Part shown: in pieces, positions 8,702-17,429 of the stretch
How positions within the stretch are numbered: the stretch's first letter is position 1
Layout: every line of letters begins with the position of its first letter
Assembly: GCA_965203365.1 (NCBI GenBank)
Contig: OZ241878.1
Span: forward strand, 186,001 to 250,000
Origin: VYFG01 sp965203365
Lineage (GTDB): Bacteria; Pseudomonadota; Gammaproteobacteria; Arenicellales; Poriferihabitantaceae
Length of the DNA: 64,000 bases
Direction: 5' to 3'
Notes under the pieces: generated by a model
Databases searched by the model: none
Told to the model about the DNA's origin: nothing
The model's input: the letters and a program-made list of their open reading frames with translations, nothing else
Made by a program: the position numbers and the translations under genes

Positions 8702-9961
8702 ATGAACTTGATGCTCTTTCCCAAACCCCCACCAGCCGATCCTCTGCCCCTCAATGTCTGGCTGGACCAGACGGACCGGGCGGAAGTCGGTCGGGAGCCG
8801 TTCTTCCGGGGTCGCGAGGCGGAATTCGATCTCTTTCGCCGCGCCGTCCGCAGTCTTCAGGCGGGACGAGTCGGGGGTGGCACGATGGTGTTCCAGGGGG
8901 CACCGGGCGCGGGCAAGTCCGCGCTGATGGCCGAGTGTCTGGAAGCGGTGCGACGGCATTCGACCCCGGAAGCGCCCTGGGTGGCGGTGTCCCTGAACCC
9001 TGGCTCCCTGCGATTTCCTGATCGGGTGGTCCGGGCCATGGTGCAAGCCGCCCAGGCGGAGAGTGAACGTCTGCGCGAGCGGGCCTCCGGTGCTGTCTCC
9101 AAGGTGCTGGGGGATTGGCGGGAGCGGGGCCGGCAGCTCCTGCGGGAGATCCCGGATCGGGATGTCTCGGTCGGGGGGGTCTCTTGGAGCCGGAGAGAAA
9201 AAGAGATGTCGGTCGAAGGATTGTTCGAGCATGTCCGACCGGGGTTGTCGGGGTTCCATTTGGTGGTGTGTGTGGATGAGGCGCAGAATACCCCGGTTGA
9301 TCGCTTGACCCGGGATGTACTGGATTGCCTGCATCGGGACCCGCGGGGGGTTCCGCTGGTGACGGCGTTTTTCGGCTTGAGTGACACCCAGGACGTGTTG
9401 CGTCAGTGCGGGCTGTCGCGCTTCGCCGACGGACGGGTGGTGAACCTGGACCCCTTGCCTGTCGAAGAGGCCGCCGAGGTGATCCGGGCGGCCTTTGATG
9501 CCTATGGGTTCACCGGTACCGCCGAGGAACAGGACACCTGGGTCACCCAGTTGGCGGCGTTGTCCCAAGGCTGGCCGCAGCATCTCAACCGGGTGGCGGT
9601 GGCGGCAGTCCGGGTGATCCATGACCATGGGGGACCGATGAACGCCTCGCGGCTGGAGGAGGCGCTGGCGCTGGGCCGGGAGCGCAAGGAGGCGTACTAT
9701 GCCGGACGGCTGGCGGCCGGGTCTCGGCCGCCCTGGGTCTACCGGCAGATGGCGCTGGCGGCTCAGCAGAAGGGGGGCGTGTTGCCCTATGATGATCTCC
9801 GGCCGTTTCTGGCGGAAGAAAGCCTGGATGAATTCCTGACCCACGCCCTGCATGCCGGGCTCTTGGCGCCGGTCAAGCAGTTGCCCTACCACTATCGGAT
9901 CCCGATTCCGTCCTTGGGCGACTATCTGCGGGCCTTGCCGGTGGAGCCCCCACCGACTTGA
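8702..9961 (+). CDS. AAA-family ATPase of unknown function
   Basis: A 419-residue P-loop ATPase. Walker A is GAPGAGKS at 66-73. Walker B is LVVCVDEAQ at about 186-194, followed by a sensor-like VPLVTAFFGLSDTQ. A C-terminal helical/winged region follows from about residue 300, with CDC6/ORC-like spacing. The N-terminal block FPKPPPADPLPLNVWL is shared with a frameshifted fragment at 25969-26119, so this is a repeated family in the genome. It stands alone: 203 bp separate it from dcd and the insertion sequence starts 580 bp downstream. Function is unknown; a mobile-element or defence role is possible but unsupported. The start at 8702 is chosen because the N-terminal block is conserved in the second copy. 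Confidence 0.75.
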   Translation: MNLMLFPKPPPADPLPLNVWLDQTDRAEVGREPFFRGREAEFDLFRRAVRSLQAGRVGGGTMVFQGAPGAGKSALMAECLEAVRRHSTPEAPWVAVSLNPGSLRFPDRVVRAMVQAAQAESERLRERASGAVSKVLGDWRERGRQLLREIPDRDVSVGGVSWSRREKEMSVEGLFEHVRPGLSGFHLVVCVDEAQNTPVDRLTRDVLDCLHRDPRGVPLVTAFFGLSDTQDVLRQCGLSRFADGRVVNLDPLPVEEAAEVIRAAFDAYGFTGTAEEQDTWVTQLAALSQGWPQHLNRVAVAAVRVIHDHGGPMNASRLEEALALGRERKEAYYAGRLAAGSRPPWVYRQMALAAQQKGGVLPYDDLRPFLAEESLDEFLTHALHAGLLAPVKQLPYHYRIPIPSLGDYLRALPVEPPPT

Positions 9962-10540
9962 AGAGGACCATTCCCGCTACAATTGCGGTGCTTGTCACCA
10001 GCCGATACTGAACCCTCCCGGAGAAAACCGAGTCCGTCGTAACAGTGCTGGATGCAATGATTTTGCTCGTTGATGGGAATGGGTGGCGTCAAAGAAGAGA
10101 GGTGGATGATCTTTATCCCAGCGGATTGCCCACACAATCCGGATGCGGCGGGTACCATGTTGCGCGATGCGTTGGCAGTTGCCTTGAAGCATCCCTTTCC
10201 CAAGATCAAAGGTACATTGTACGGAACGCAATCGGACGGCCAAGGACGATGATTTGTTCATCCCGGATCTGGCTGAATGGGCTGGTCCGGTTGGATGGAA
10301 TGGTGATAATGCGGTCCATGAGACCCCCATTTGAAGCGCAGCATGCCGAACGCCTGACGGCGTTCATTAAGACTACTGTTCCAGTACTTTGCTCTTATCG
10401 GGCTGGCTGATGCCAAAAAACGGCTTGGTGTGAGTAATGACCACATTGGGGAGATAGGGTGTGATGCCGATTGCATATTCTCGTATTGATGGACGAGAGA
10501 CTATTCGGCGATACTGGACGACCATTCTGCATGGCAATCT
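9962..10540. other. 0.58-kb gap between the ATPase gene and the insertion sequence
   Basis: No recognisable gene. A short + strand ORF at 10070-10252 has coding-like text (RDALAVALKHPFPKIKGTLYG) but no known family. It may be a remnant of a larger gene. Confidence 0.3.
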
Positions 10541-10556
10541 TCTAGACGGAACTTCA
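10541..10556 (+). repeat. Left terminal inverted repeat of the insertion sequence
   Basis: Sixteen bases that match the right end at 12619-12634 perfectly in inverted orientation. The similarity fades immediately inside and outside the 16 bases. Confidence 0.75.
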
Positions 10557-10750
10557 TGTGGGGAATTTTCACATAACTCCTTGATATAACACAGGGAAAC
10601 CTGGTTTTGAAACTCTTCGAACTGGATATTTGTTCCCATGAAAAGATTTCGAAAAATCAGAGGAATGCATCCGATAGAAATGAAATAACTAATTGTTTTA
10701 TTTTTATGATACGAATTGACACTTGAGACCGACTGGATGACCAGCCATCC

Positions 10751-12547
10751 ATGATGTGCCCATCATGGGATGATGCCCTGGCCTTCCCTATCGAATCGGT
10801 TCCCAATCGGTCGGGCAAGCCCGCCATCCTCCTGCGTGAAGCCTGGCGCGAGGGCCGCCGCATTCGCCAGCGGACCGTCGCCCACCTCTCGCGGTTTCCG
10901 CCCGAAGTCATCGAGGGGTTTCGGGCGGTGCTCAAAGGCGCTGTCGCCGTCCGGGACATCGACCCACTGATCCAGGTGGAGCGCTCTTGGGGACCTGGGC
11001 AGGTCGCGGCGGTCTTGGGCATGGCCCGAGCACTGGGCCTGGAGCGCTGCCTGCACCGCGACGACCGTCGTGAGCGTCAGCTGGCCCTGGCCGCCATCGT
11101 CGCCCGGGTGCTGTCGCCCGATTCCCAGCTGGCCACCGCCCGACAGCGGTCACCCCAGACGGCGACGAGCCGCCTCGGGGCGATGCTCGGTCTGGGGGCG
11201 GTGAGTGGGAACGAAGTCCTGGGCATGCTCGACTGGCTGCTGGCGCGTCAGCCTGGGATTGAGCGCCATCTCGCCCGCCAGCATCTCCAGGGGGGAACGC
11301 TCATGCTCTACGATGTGAGCAGTTCCTACCTGGAAGGTACCCACTGCCCGCTGGCGGAATTCGGAGACCATCGTGACGGAAAGGCGGGCAAACGGCAGAT
11401 CGTCTATGGATTGCTGTGTGCCGCCGACGGGTGTCCCGTGGCCATCGAAGTCTTTCCGGGAAACCCGGCCGACCCCAAAACGGTGGTCCATCAAATCAAC
11501 AAGATCCGTCGGCGTTTTGGCATCCATCGCCTGGCTTGGGTGGGAGATCGCCGGATGCTGACCACCGCTCGGATCCGCGAGGACCTGGAGCCAGCGGGCC
11601 TGGACTGGATCTCGGCGCTGAAGACCCCGGATATCCGCCCACTACTCCAGCACGGTGCCCCGGGTGAGCCGGCTCCGCTCGTGCCGGAAACCCTGATCCC
11701 CGATGCCATCGCCGAGGTCACGGGGCCGGACTTCCCCGGAGAACGCCTGATCGTCTGCCTGAATCCGAGACTGCAGACCGAACGGCGGCGCCAACGCCAG
11801 GCTCGGTTGAGGGCGACGGCCAAGGCGCTGGAGCGGATCGCCGCCTCAGTGCGGTCTGGCCGGCTGAAGGGGGTGGGGGCCATTGAACGCCGGGTGGGTC
11901 AGGAGATCCCCCGTCACCAGGTCGCCAAGCATTTCGAGATCCAGGTGACCGACCGCCGCTTGGTCTGGCGCCAGCGCCCCGAACGGATCATCGCCGAAGC
12001 ACGACTCGACGGCATCGATGTCATCCGGACCTCTCTGGAGGCCGAGACGCTGGGAGCCGCCGAGGCGGTGGAGGCCTACAAGCGCCTCGCTGGGGTGGAA
12101 CGGGCGTTCCGGAGTATGAAGAGCGACCTGAGAATCCGCCCGATCCATGTGTACTCCGCCGATCAGGTCCGTGCCCATATCTTCCTTTGTATGCTGGCCT
12201 ACTATGTGGAATGGCACCTGCGTCAACGTCTGGCTCCGATGGGGTTCGAGGACGATGACCGGGCCGCGGCGCAGGCCGCCCGGGATACGCCGGTCGCCCC
12301 GGCCCAGCCGTCCCCGGCCGCCCAATCCAAGGCCGCGACCCGGGTCACGGCCGAGGGCCTGCCCGTCCACAGCTTCCGTACCCGGCTCGACGACTTGGCC
12401 AGCCTAGCCTTGAATCAGGTCCGTCTGCGGGGCCCGGCCAATCGTCGGCTGACGCTGGTCACCCAGCCCACGGCAGTCCAGAAACGGGCCTTCGAACTGC
12501 TCGGTGTCAAGCCGGATCGAGGTGTTCCCATCAATATGACAGATTGA
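10751..12547 (+). CDS. IS1634-family transposase
   Basis: DDE transposase that mobilises the surrounding insertion sequence. The 598-residue protein shows the family N-terminus (VPNRSGKPAILLREAWREG). The first catalytic Asp is in LMLYDVSSSYLEG (about residue 188), the second in WVGDRRM (about 265). The C-terminal YREK-type signature, YKRLAGVERAFRSMKSDLRI (about 443-462), supplies the catalytic Glu. The long insertion between the second Asp and the Glu is typical of IS4-superfamily enzymes. No frameshift or stop is seen, so the gene looks intact. The true start may differ from the ATG at 10751 by a few codons. GC content is high compared with the flanking gaps. Confidence 0.92.
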   Translation: MMCPSWDDALAFPIESVPNRSGKPAILLREAWREGRRIRQRTVAHLSRFPPEVIEGFRAVLKGAVAVRDIDPLIQVERSWGPGQVAAVLGMARALGLERCLHRDDRRERQLALAAIVARVLSPDSQLATARQRSPQTATSRLGAMLGLGAVSGNEVLGMLDWLLARQPGIERHLARQHLQGGTLMLYDVSSSYLEGTHCPLAEFGDHRDGKAGKRQIVYGLLCAADGCPVAIEVFPGNPADPKTVVHQINKIRRRFGIHRLAWVGDRRMLTTARIREDLEPAGLDWISALKTPDIRPLLQHGAPGEPAPLVPETLIPDAIAEVTGPDFPGERLIVCLNPRLQTERRRQRQARLRATAKALERIAASVRSGRLKGVGAIERRVGQEIPRHQVAKHFEIQVTDRRLVWRQRPERIIAEARLDGIDVIRTSLEAETLGAAEAVEAYKRLAGVERAFRSMKSDLRIRPIHVYSADQVRAHIFLCMLAYYVEWHLRQRLAPMGFEDDDRAAAQAARDTPVAPAQPSPAAQSKAATRVTAEGLPVHSFRTRLDDLASLALNQVRLRGPANRRLTLVTQPTAVQKRAFELLGVKPDRGVPINMTD

Positions 12548-12618
12548 ACGACAGCCAAAAAACCAAGAAACCAATGAAAATCAGCCAGATGAGATCAGGA
12601 TACTGCTTTTTTTGCCCG

Positions 12619-12634
12619 TGAAGTTCCGTCTAGA
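12619..12634 (-). repeat. Right terminal inverted repeat of the insertion sequence
   Basis: Reverse complement of 10541-10556 with no mismatch; it lies 71 bp after the transposase stop. Confidence 0.75.
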
Positions 12635-12741
12635 CCCCATGACATCCACCACCTTAACTGCCATCCTATTTCTAATGCGGCTTTATCGCTCGAACAGTTC
12701 CCGCTGGCGATATTTCAGGATGGGGCAGGTGACCCGGGGCC

Positions 12742-13488
12742 GTGAGGTATGGTTTTTCCGGTCACCTTCAAGACATCAATAATCTGCCGGTGAAGCTCCA
12801 GACACTTGTTGCGGATGCTGGGCAGTATGGCCTGGTCGTGCGTGGTGGATTCCAGCCTCGGGAGGACGATCGGGTGCCGGATGTATCTTCTGGAGTCCCC
12901 GCGAAATTTCTGGTCGTGTTGGGTAATGCAGGTTCGTCAATTTGGTATCATTTCATGAGTTCGCCTGAATATCGGGATGGGGCAGATGATCCTCTGAACA
13001 GATGGAGTGAGCGCATTGGTCATGCCTTGGCCGAGCAGTGGCATGGAAAGGCGTTGTTCCCTTTTGGAAAACCCCCATATCACCCGTTCATTCGCTGGGC
13101 ACAAAAAGCGGAGGGGCTAAGACAATCGGCACTGGGTCTTTTGATGCACCCAGACTATGGTTTGTGGCATGCCTACCGGTTCGCCATCGGCTTGTCAGTG
13201 GATTTGGTCGGGTTGCCAACGAGCCAGCGTCAACGGCATGCCTGCGATCATTGCCGAAACCGGCCCTGTCTGACCACTTGTCCGGTGAGGGCATTTGATG
13301 GTGTGAGCTATGATGTCGAAGCCTGCTATCGCTATTTGGAGGCGCATCCAGATTCTCCCTGCCGAGCGACCTGTCAGGCACGGGCCGCTTGTCCGGAAGG
13401 AGTTGACTACCAATATGAGCCCGCTCATGCGGCCTTTCATATGGAAAAATTCTACCAGTCACTTTCGGTTCGGTTTGATGAATCGTAA
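12742..13488 (+). CDS. Iron-sulfur protein resembling epoxyqueuosine reductase
   Basis: A 248-residue ferredoxin-type protein. A [4Fe-4S] motif CDHCRNRPCLTTCPVRAF starts at about residue 168, and a further cysteine-rich stretch (CRATCQARAACPEG, about 210-223) may bind a second cluster. The overall size and the single cluster region after an alpha/beta N-terminal domain resemble the QueG/4Fe-4S dicluster group. The cobalamin-binding features that would identify a true epoxyqueuosine reductase are not evident to me. The start taken is GTG at 12742, and an upstream or internal start is possible. The next gene, a HyuA-type protein, begins 102 bp downstream and could be cotranscribed. Substrate unknown. 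Confidence 0.65.
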   Translation: MRYGFSGHLQDINNLPVKLQTLVADAGQYGLVVRGGFQPREDDRVPDVSSGVPAKFLVVLGNAGSSIWYHFMSSPEYRDGADDPLNRWSERIGHALAEQWHGKALFPFGKPPYHPFIRWAQKAEGLRQSALGLLMHPDYGLWHAYRFAIGLSVDLVGLPTSQRQRHACDHCRNRPCLTTCPVRAFDGVSYDVEACYRYLEAHPDSPCRATCQARAACPEGVDYQYEPAHAAFHMEKFYQSLSVRFDES

Positions 13489-13590
13489 TAGGATGATCAA
13501 GCCAGACAGGGGTGCGTTTCATATCGTCAACCGAACTCTTCCCATCCCGCGCGACGGAAGAATCCGTTTCGACCCTGCCGAATCAGTGAG

Positions 13591-15684
13591 ATGACCTTTC
13601 AGCTTGGCGTTGATACGGGTGGCACCTATACCGACGCCGTCCTGTTGGATGGAAATGGTCAGGTGGTGGCCAAGAACAAGAGCTTGACCACGGCCCATGA
13701 CCTGACCTTGGGTATCGGCAATGCGATTTCCAGTTTGCCATCGAATCTGCTGGCATCCGTCAATCTGGTATCGCTGTCCACCACGTTGTCCACCAATTCG
13801 GTGGTGGAAGGACGAGGAGATCCCGTGTCGTTGGTTTTGGCGGGCTACAGCGAAACGCAAGTGGAAAAAAGCGAAGTCTATCGATTTCTTGAACGGGATC
13901 AGGTGATCCGGCTGGAAGGGGGGCACGATGCGCTGGGTGTGGAGCTAACGCCCCTGAATCTGAAGCAGGCCCGGCAGAATCTCCTCAATCAGGTCGAAAA
14001 GGTCTCTGCATTCGCGGTGTCCTCCATGTTTGGCACGCGAAATACGGCACATGAAATCATCTTGCGGGATCTGATCATTGAACTCACCGGGAAACCGGTG
14101 GCTTGCGGCCATGAGTTGGCCTCCTCTCTCGGTGCACCTCGCAGAGCGTTGACGGCTGCACTCAATGCGCGCATGATTCTTCACATCCAGCGACTGATCG
14201 ATTCGGTGGAGGAAATCCTTCAGCGACATGCGATCCAGGCCCCGCTGATGATCGTAAAAGGTGATGGATCACTGGTCAATGCCGATACGGCGCGGTTGCA
14301 ACCCGTGGCGACGGTCTTGTCGGGCCCGGCGGCAAGCGTGGTTGGTGCCTGTGCACTGAGCGGACTGAAAGACGGCATTGTGGTGGACATCGGAGGGACC
14401 ACCACCGACATTGCGATTGTGACCAATGGTCAACCAGAACTTTGTGAAGACGGGGCACAGATTGGCGATTGGCAACCCATGGTCGAAGCGATCAGAGTGT
14501 TTTCCATTGGATTGGGGGGGGATAGCGAGGTACGCTTCAGGAATGGACTGGCCATTTCGCCACGAAGGGTGGTGCCCATCAGCTTGCTGGCGCACCAGCA
14601 TCCCGAGGTGGTGTCAAGGCTGGAAAGACAGTGGTCGGCGGCACCGAACCCTCGAAACAACCGGTTTGCGTTGCGCCTGCAGCAAAGCGATGTTCTGCTG
14701 GCCCAGCTTGATAATACCGAATATGACGCCTGGCAGTTGCTGCAGGAAGGGCCGGTTGAAATGGACGAACTGGCGGAACGCGACCGTCGCATGATGAGGG
14801 CGATTGCCCGTCTGGAACGCCTCGGTCTGGCGATTTACAGTGGGTTCACGCCCTCGGATGCGACCCATGTCCTTGGTCTGAGTGACCACTGGCACCGTCA
14901 AGCGGCGGAATTGGGTGCCCGGATCTGGGCCCGGCAGATGCGTCACCTCTACGGCTGTGGGAACTGGACCATCGGTGACCCGATGGAACCCAGTCGGCAG
15001 GTGTTCGAACTGGTCGTGCGTGCCATCAGTGAGAAATTGATTGAGGCCGGTCTCAATCAGCATGGCAAATTACTGGATTCCAGGTCGCGCAACCTCACCC
15101 GGTTACTGGCGGACATGATCCTGATACCAAAAGAAGCCGGACCGGCCAAGCCGCTGTTTGAACTGCGTTTCGCGCAGAATTACCCCATCATTGCCGTCGG
15201 GGGGCCGGCCGGAGACTATTTCCCGGAAGTGGGACGGATGCTGGACGTAGCCCTGGCATTGCCGGCACACGCGGATACCGCCAATGCCATTGGGGCCGTG
15301 ATGGGTGCGGTCGTTCAGACATCCCATATCACGGTGACGCAACCGGAATTCGGACTGTTCCTGTTGTTTCACCAACATGCACCTCTTCGTTTCGACAATC
15401 TTGAAGTGGCTCTCGGCCGGGCCAGGGAGCTGGCCCGGGCCGAAGCCGAATCCTTGGCCCGCCGCGCTGGCGCCGACAGGGTTGAAACCCATGTGTATGA
15501 TAATATGAATCGAGTGAGCCATGACATTGACGGTGAATTCTTTGTCAGTGCCACGGTGACAGCCATCGCTTCTGGGCGCCCAGGACATCTCCGTCATACG
15601 ACCCGATGTCCTGAAGTGCCGAACCAGACCATCACTCCCAGTGACAAAGCGACGGTCAGTGATTTGTGTTCAAGTACATCCTAA
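13591..15684 (+). CDS. Hydantoinase/oxoprolinase family protein, A subunit type
   Basis: A 697-residue protein of the HyuA group: ATP-dependent hydrolysis of hydantoins or 5-oxoproline, or carboxylation of related substrates, using an actin/hexokinase-like ATPase fold. It opens with the phosphate-binding LGVDTGGTYTDAVLLDG, carries a central VVDIGGTTTDIAIVTNG (second nucleotide-binding block, about 265-281), and a late PIIAVGGPAGDYFPEVG (about 532-548). Enzymes of this family usually work with a HyuB subunit. None is present: the next gene is a quinone oxidoreductase. Substrate therefore cannot be stated. The ATG is 102 bp after the iron-sulfur protein and no Shine-Dalgarno is obvious. Confidence 0.85.
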   Translation: MTFQLGVDTGGTYTDAVLLDGNGQVVAKNKSLTTAHDLTLGIGNAISSLPSNLLASVNLVSLSTTLSTNSVVEGRGDPVSLVLAGYSETQVEKSEVYRFLERDQVIRLEGGHDALGVELTPLNLKQARQNLLNQVEKVSAFAVSSMFGTRNTAHEIILRDLIIELTGKPVACGHELASSLGAPRRALTAALNARMILHIQRLIDSVEEILQRHAIQAPLMIVKGDGSLVNADTARLQPVATVLSGPAASVVGACALSGLKDGIVVDIGGTTTDIAIVTNGQPELCEDGAQIGDWQPMVEAIRVFSIGLGGDSEVRFRNGLAISPRRVVPISLLAHQHPEVVSRLERQWSAAPNPRNNRFALRLQQSDVLLAQLDNTEYDAWQLLQEGPVEMDELAERDRRMMRAIARLERLGLAIYSGFTPSDATHVLGLSDHWHRQAAELGARIWARQMRHLYGCGNWTIGDPMEPSRQVFELVVRAISEKLIEAGLNQHGKLLDSRSRNLTRLLADMILIPKEAGPAKPLFELRFAQNYPIIAVGGPAGDYFPEVGRMLDVALALPAHADTANAIGAVMGAVVQTSHITVTQPEFGLFLLFHQHAPLRFDNLEVALGRARELARAEAESLARRAGADRVETHVYDNMNRVSHDIDGEFFVSATVTAIASGRPGHLRHTTRCPEVPNQTITPSDKATVSDLCSSTS

Positions 15685-15712
15685 GTGTGATTCGATACTG
15701 GAGAATATATCC

Positions 15713-16687
15713 ATGGCCTATGCAATGCACGCTACCCGACCAGGGGATGCTGGCGTTTTGGAACAATGTGATTTCACTCCCAAGGCACCTGGAACAGGAG
15801 AAGTCCGGATCTGTCACAGTGCGATTGGGGTCAATTTCATCGACATTTATATCCGCACCGGATCCTACCCCTGGCCGGTCAAGGAAAACCTGATACTTGG
15901 TTGCGAAGCGGCTGGGGTGGTGGATGCGGTAGGCCCCGGAGTGACCGGATTCAAGGAAGGTGACCGGGTTGCCTATACGCTTCCCAATGGGGCCTACAGC
16001 ACACATCGGAACATTCCGGTGATCAGTGTGGTGCACCTGCCCGACTTTCTGGATGACAAGACCGCGGCGGCCTGCATGCTCAAGGGGTTGACCTGCTACT
16101 ACCTGCTGCACAACAGCTTCAAGGTGCGCCAAGGTCACACGATCCTTTTTCATGCCGCAGCGGGTGGAGTTGGGCTGATTGCCGGTCAGTGGTTGGCTTC
16201 CATAAAAGCGTTGGCTATTGGTACGGCGGGAAGCGACCGCAAGTGTGCGCTTGCCCTGCAGTATGGTTACGCTCACGCAATCAACTATCGCACCCGGAAT
16301 TTTTTGGATGAGGTCAAGGCCATCACGAAAGGCGAAATGGTGGACGTGGTGTACGATTCTGTGGGCGCCAGTACTTGGCCGGGCTCCCGTGATTGCCTGA
16401 AACGGCATGGCACACTGGTGGCGTTTGGTCAATCATCGGGCCCGGTGAATGGGTTCAAGATCTCTGATCTGGCCGTCGGATCCTTATATCTGACCCGACC
16501 CACCCTGTTTCATTTTGTCTCGGATCGAGGGTGGCTGGAAAATGCCGCTACCTCACTATTCGAGATGATTGGCAGCGGACAAATCCGCATTCCGGTCAAC
16601 CAGACATTCCCGCTGGCTGAAGCCGGCAAGGCCCATGAAGCCTTGGAAGGGCGGCATACCACCGGCTGCACGGTATTGATCCCTTGA
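15713..16687 (+). CDS. Zinc-independent quinone oxidoreductase, MDR superfamily
   Basis: NADPH:quinone reductase-type enzyme of 324 residues. The N-terminal GroES-like domain has GVNFIDIYIRTGSYP and the LGCEAAGVV segment. The Rossmann domain carries the nucleotide motif AAAGGVG at 148-154. Zinc-binding residues of true alcohol dehydrogenases are absent. The start at 15713 is supported by GGAG at 15700-15703 with nine-base spacing; the same frame is open further upstream, overlapping the previous gene, but that extension is not conserved-looking. It is close to Qor/CurA-like proteins of other proteobacteria, where the physiological quinone is usually unknown. Confidence 0.9.
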   Translation: MAYAMHATRPGDAGVLEQCDFTPKAPGTGEVRICHSAIGVNFIDIYIRTGSYPWPVKENLILGCEAAGVVDAVGPGVTGFKEGDRVAYTLPNGAYSTHRNIPVISVVHLPDFLDDKTAAACMLKGLTCYYLLHNSFKVRQGHTILFHAAAGGVGLIAGQWLASIKALAIGTAGSDRKCALALQYGYAHAINYRTRNFLDEVKAITKGEMVDVVYDSVGASTWPGSRDCLKRHGTLVAFGQSSGPVNGFKISDLAVGSLYLTRPTLFHFVSDRGWLENAATSLFEMIGSGQIRIPVNQTFPLAEAGKAHEALEGRHTTGCTVLIP

Positions 16688-17429
16688 CAGAAGAGGAAGG
16701 GTATCCACCATTGTGCCAACTTGGGCCTTGCAGACATTTCTGCCCATGTCATTGATGCCCGAATTCCACTCCGAAGTGCAACACTCGCCTCGTTCCTGGT
16801 AATGAGGGCGTCGCCCGAAGGGAAGGAGCGCGGCGGCGACCAGACCACCAGTCCCCCAAGGGGCAGATGTCGGCCATGGATGGCATCCATCTCGACTCCA
16901 AGGAGTCTGACAGAGGCCCTTTCCTGACGCACGGACCAACTCGGGCGTTTCGGGCTGGTGTCGGCCGAGCGGGACCCGGCCCGTCGAGCACGGGCTGGCG
17001 GAAGGGGGGGGGATGGGCGAGGAATGACCACCTTTAGGGCTTTTCAACCTAACAAACTTATATCCGAACTCATTCCCGCCTTCTCTCACTGAGGGCATCC
17101 CGCACCAGGATGGCCCATTCAGTCGTTCGAGTCCCCGCCACACCTTGTGGTCATGGACTGCCGCAGGGCCGGATATACCAGGCGAAGCGGCGATTTGCGC
17201 AGGCTCTGTGGGTCGAGTGGCAGTTCGGGGTTGGAATGCCGTCGGAAGTCACCACCTGCCTGAATCTCCACCCGCACAGAGGCGATCACATGCGGTTTGT
17301 CTGGCTGTTACAAGACCAGTAAATCCGATGTGAACGGCCAGCCCCGGACCAAACCCGTCAGAAGCGGCGGGCGACTATCCCAATGACCAGAATCCACCGT
17401 GACATTCGGGGTGGTTTTCCATCCGTCAT
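16688..17429. other. 0.74-kb gap without a supported gene
   Basis: Short ORFs on both strands have no recognisable product. A run of nine G lies at 17004-17012. I see no RNA gene or repeat shared with the rest of the window. Confidence 0.4.

Larger units (their letters stand above)
10541..12634 (+). mobile_element. IS1634-type insertion sequence, 2.1 kb
   Basis: A perfect 16-bp inverted repeat (TCTAGACGGAACTTCA) sits at 10541-10556 and, as the reverse complement, at 12619-12634. It brackets the single transposase gene, and the 2094-bp span fits the IS1634 family. I see no target-site duplication: the bases outside the left end (GCAATCT) and the right end (CCCCATG) do not match. The insertion may be old, or the outer ends may have rearranged. 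The assignment of the ends is inference from the repeat. Confidence 0.75.

Noticed and set aside
8666..9892. A 408-codon minus-strand frame opposite the ATPase at 8702.
   Set aside because: The plus strand encodes clear P-loop and Walker B motifs and the N-terminal block is conserved in a second locus. The antisense translation is Arg/Pro/His-rich without domain.
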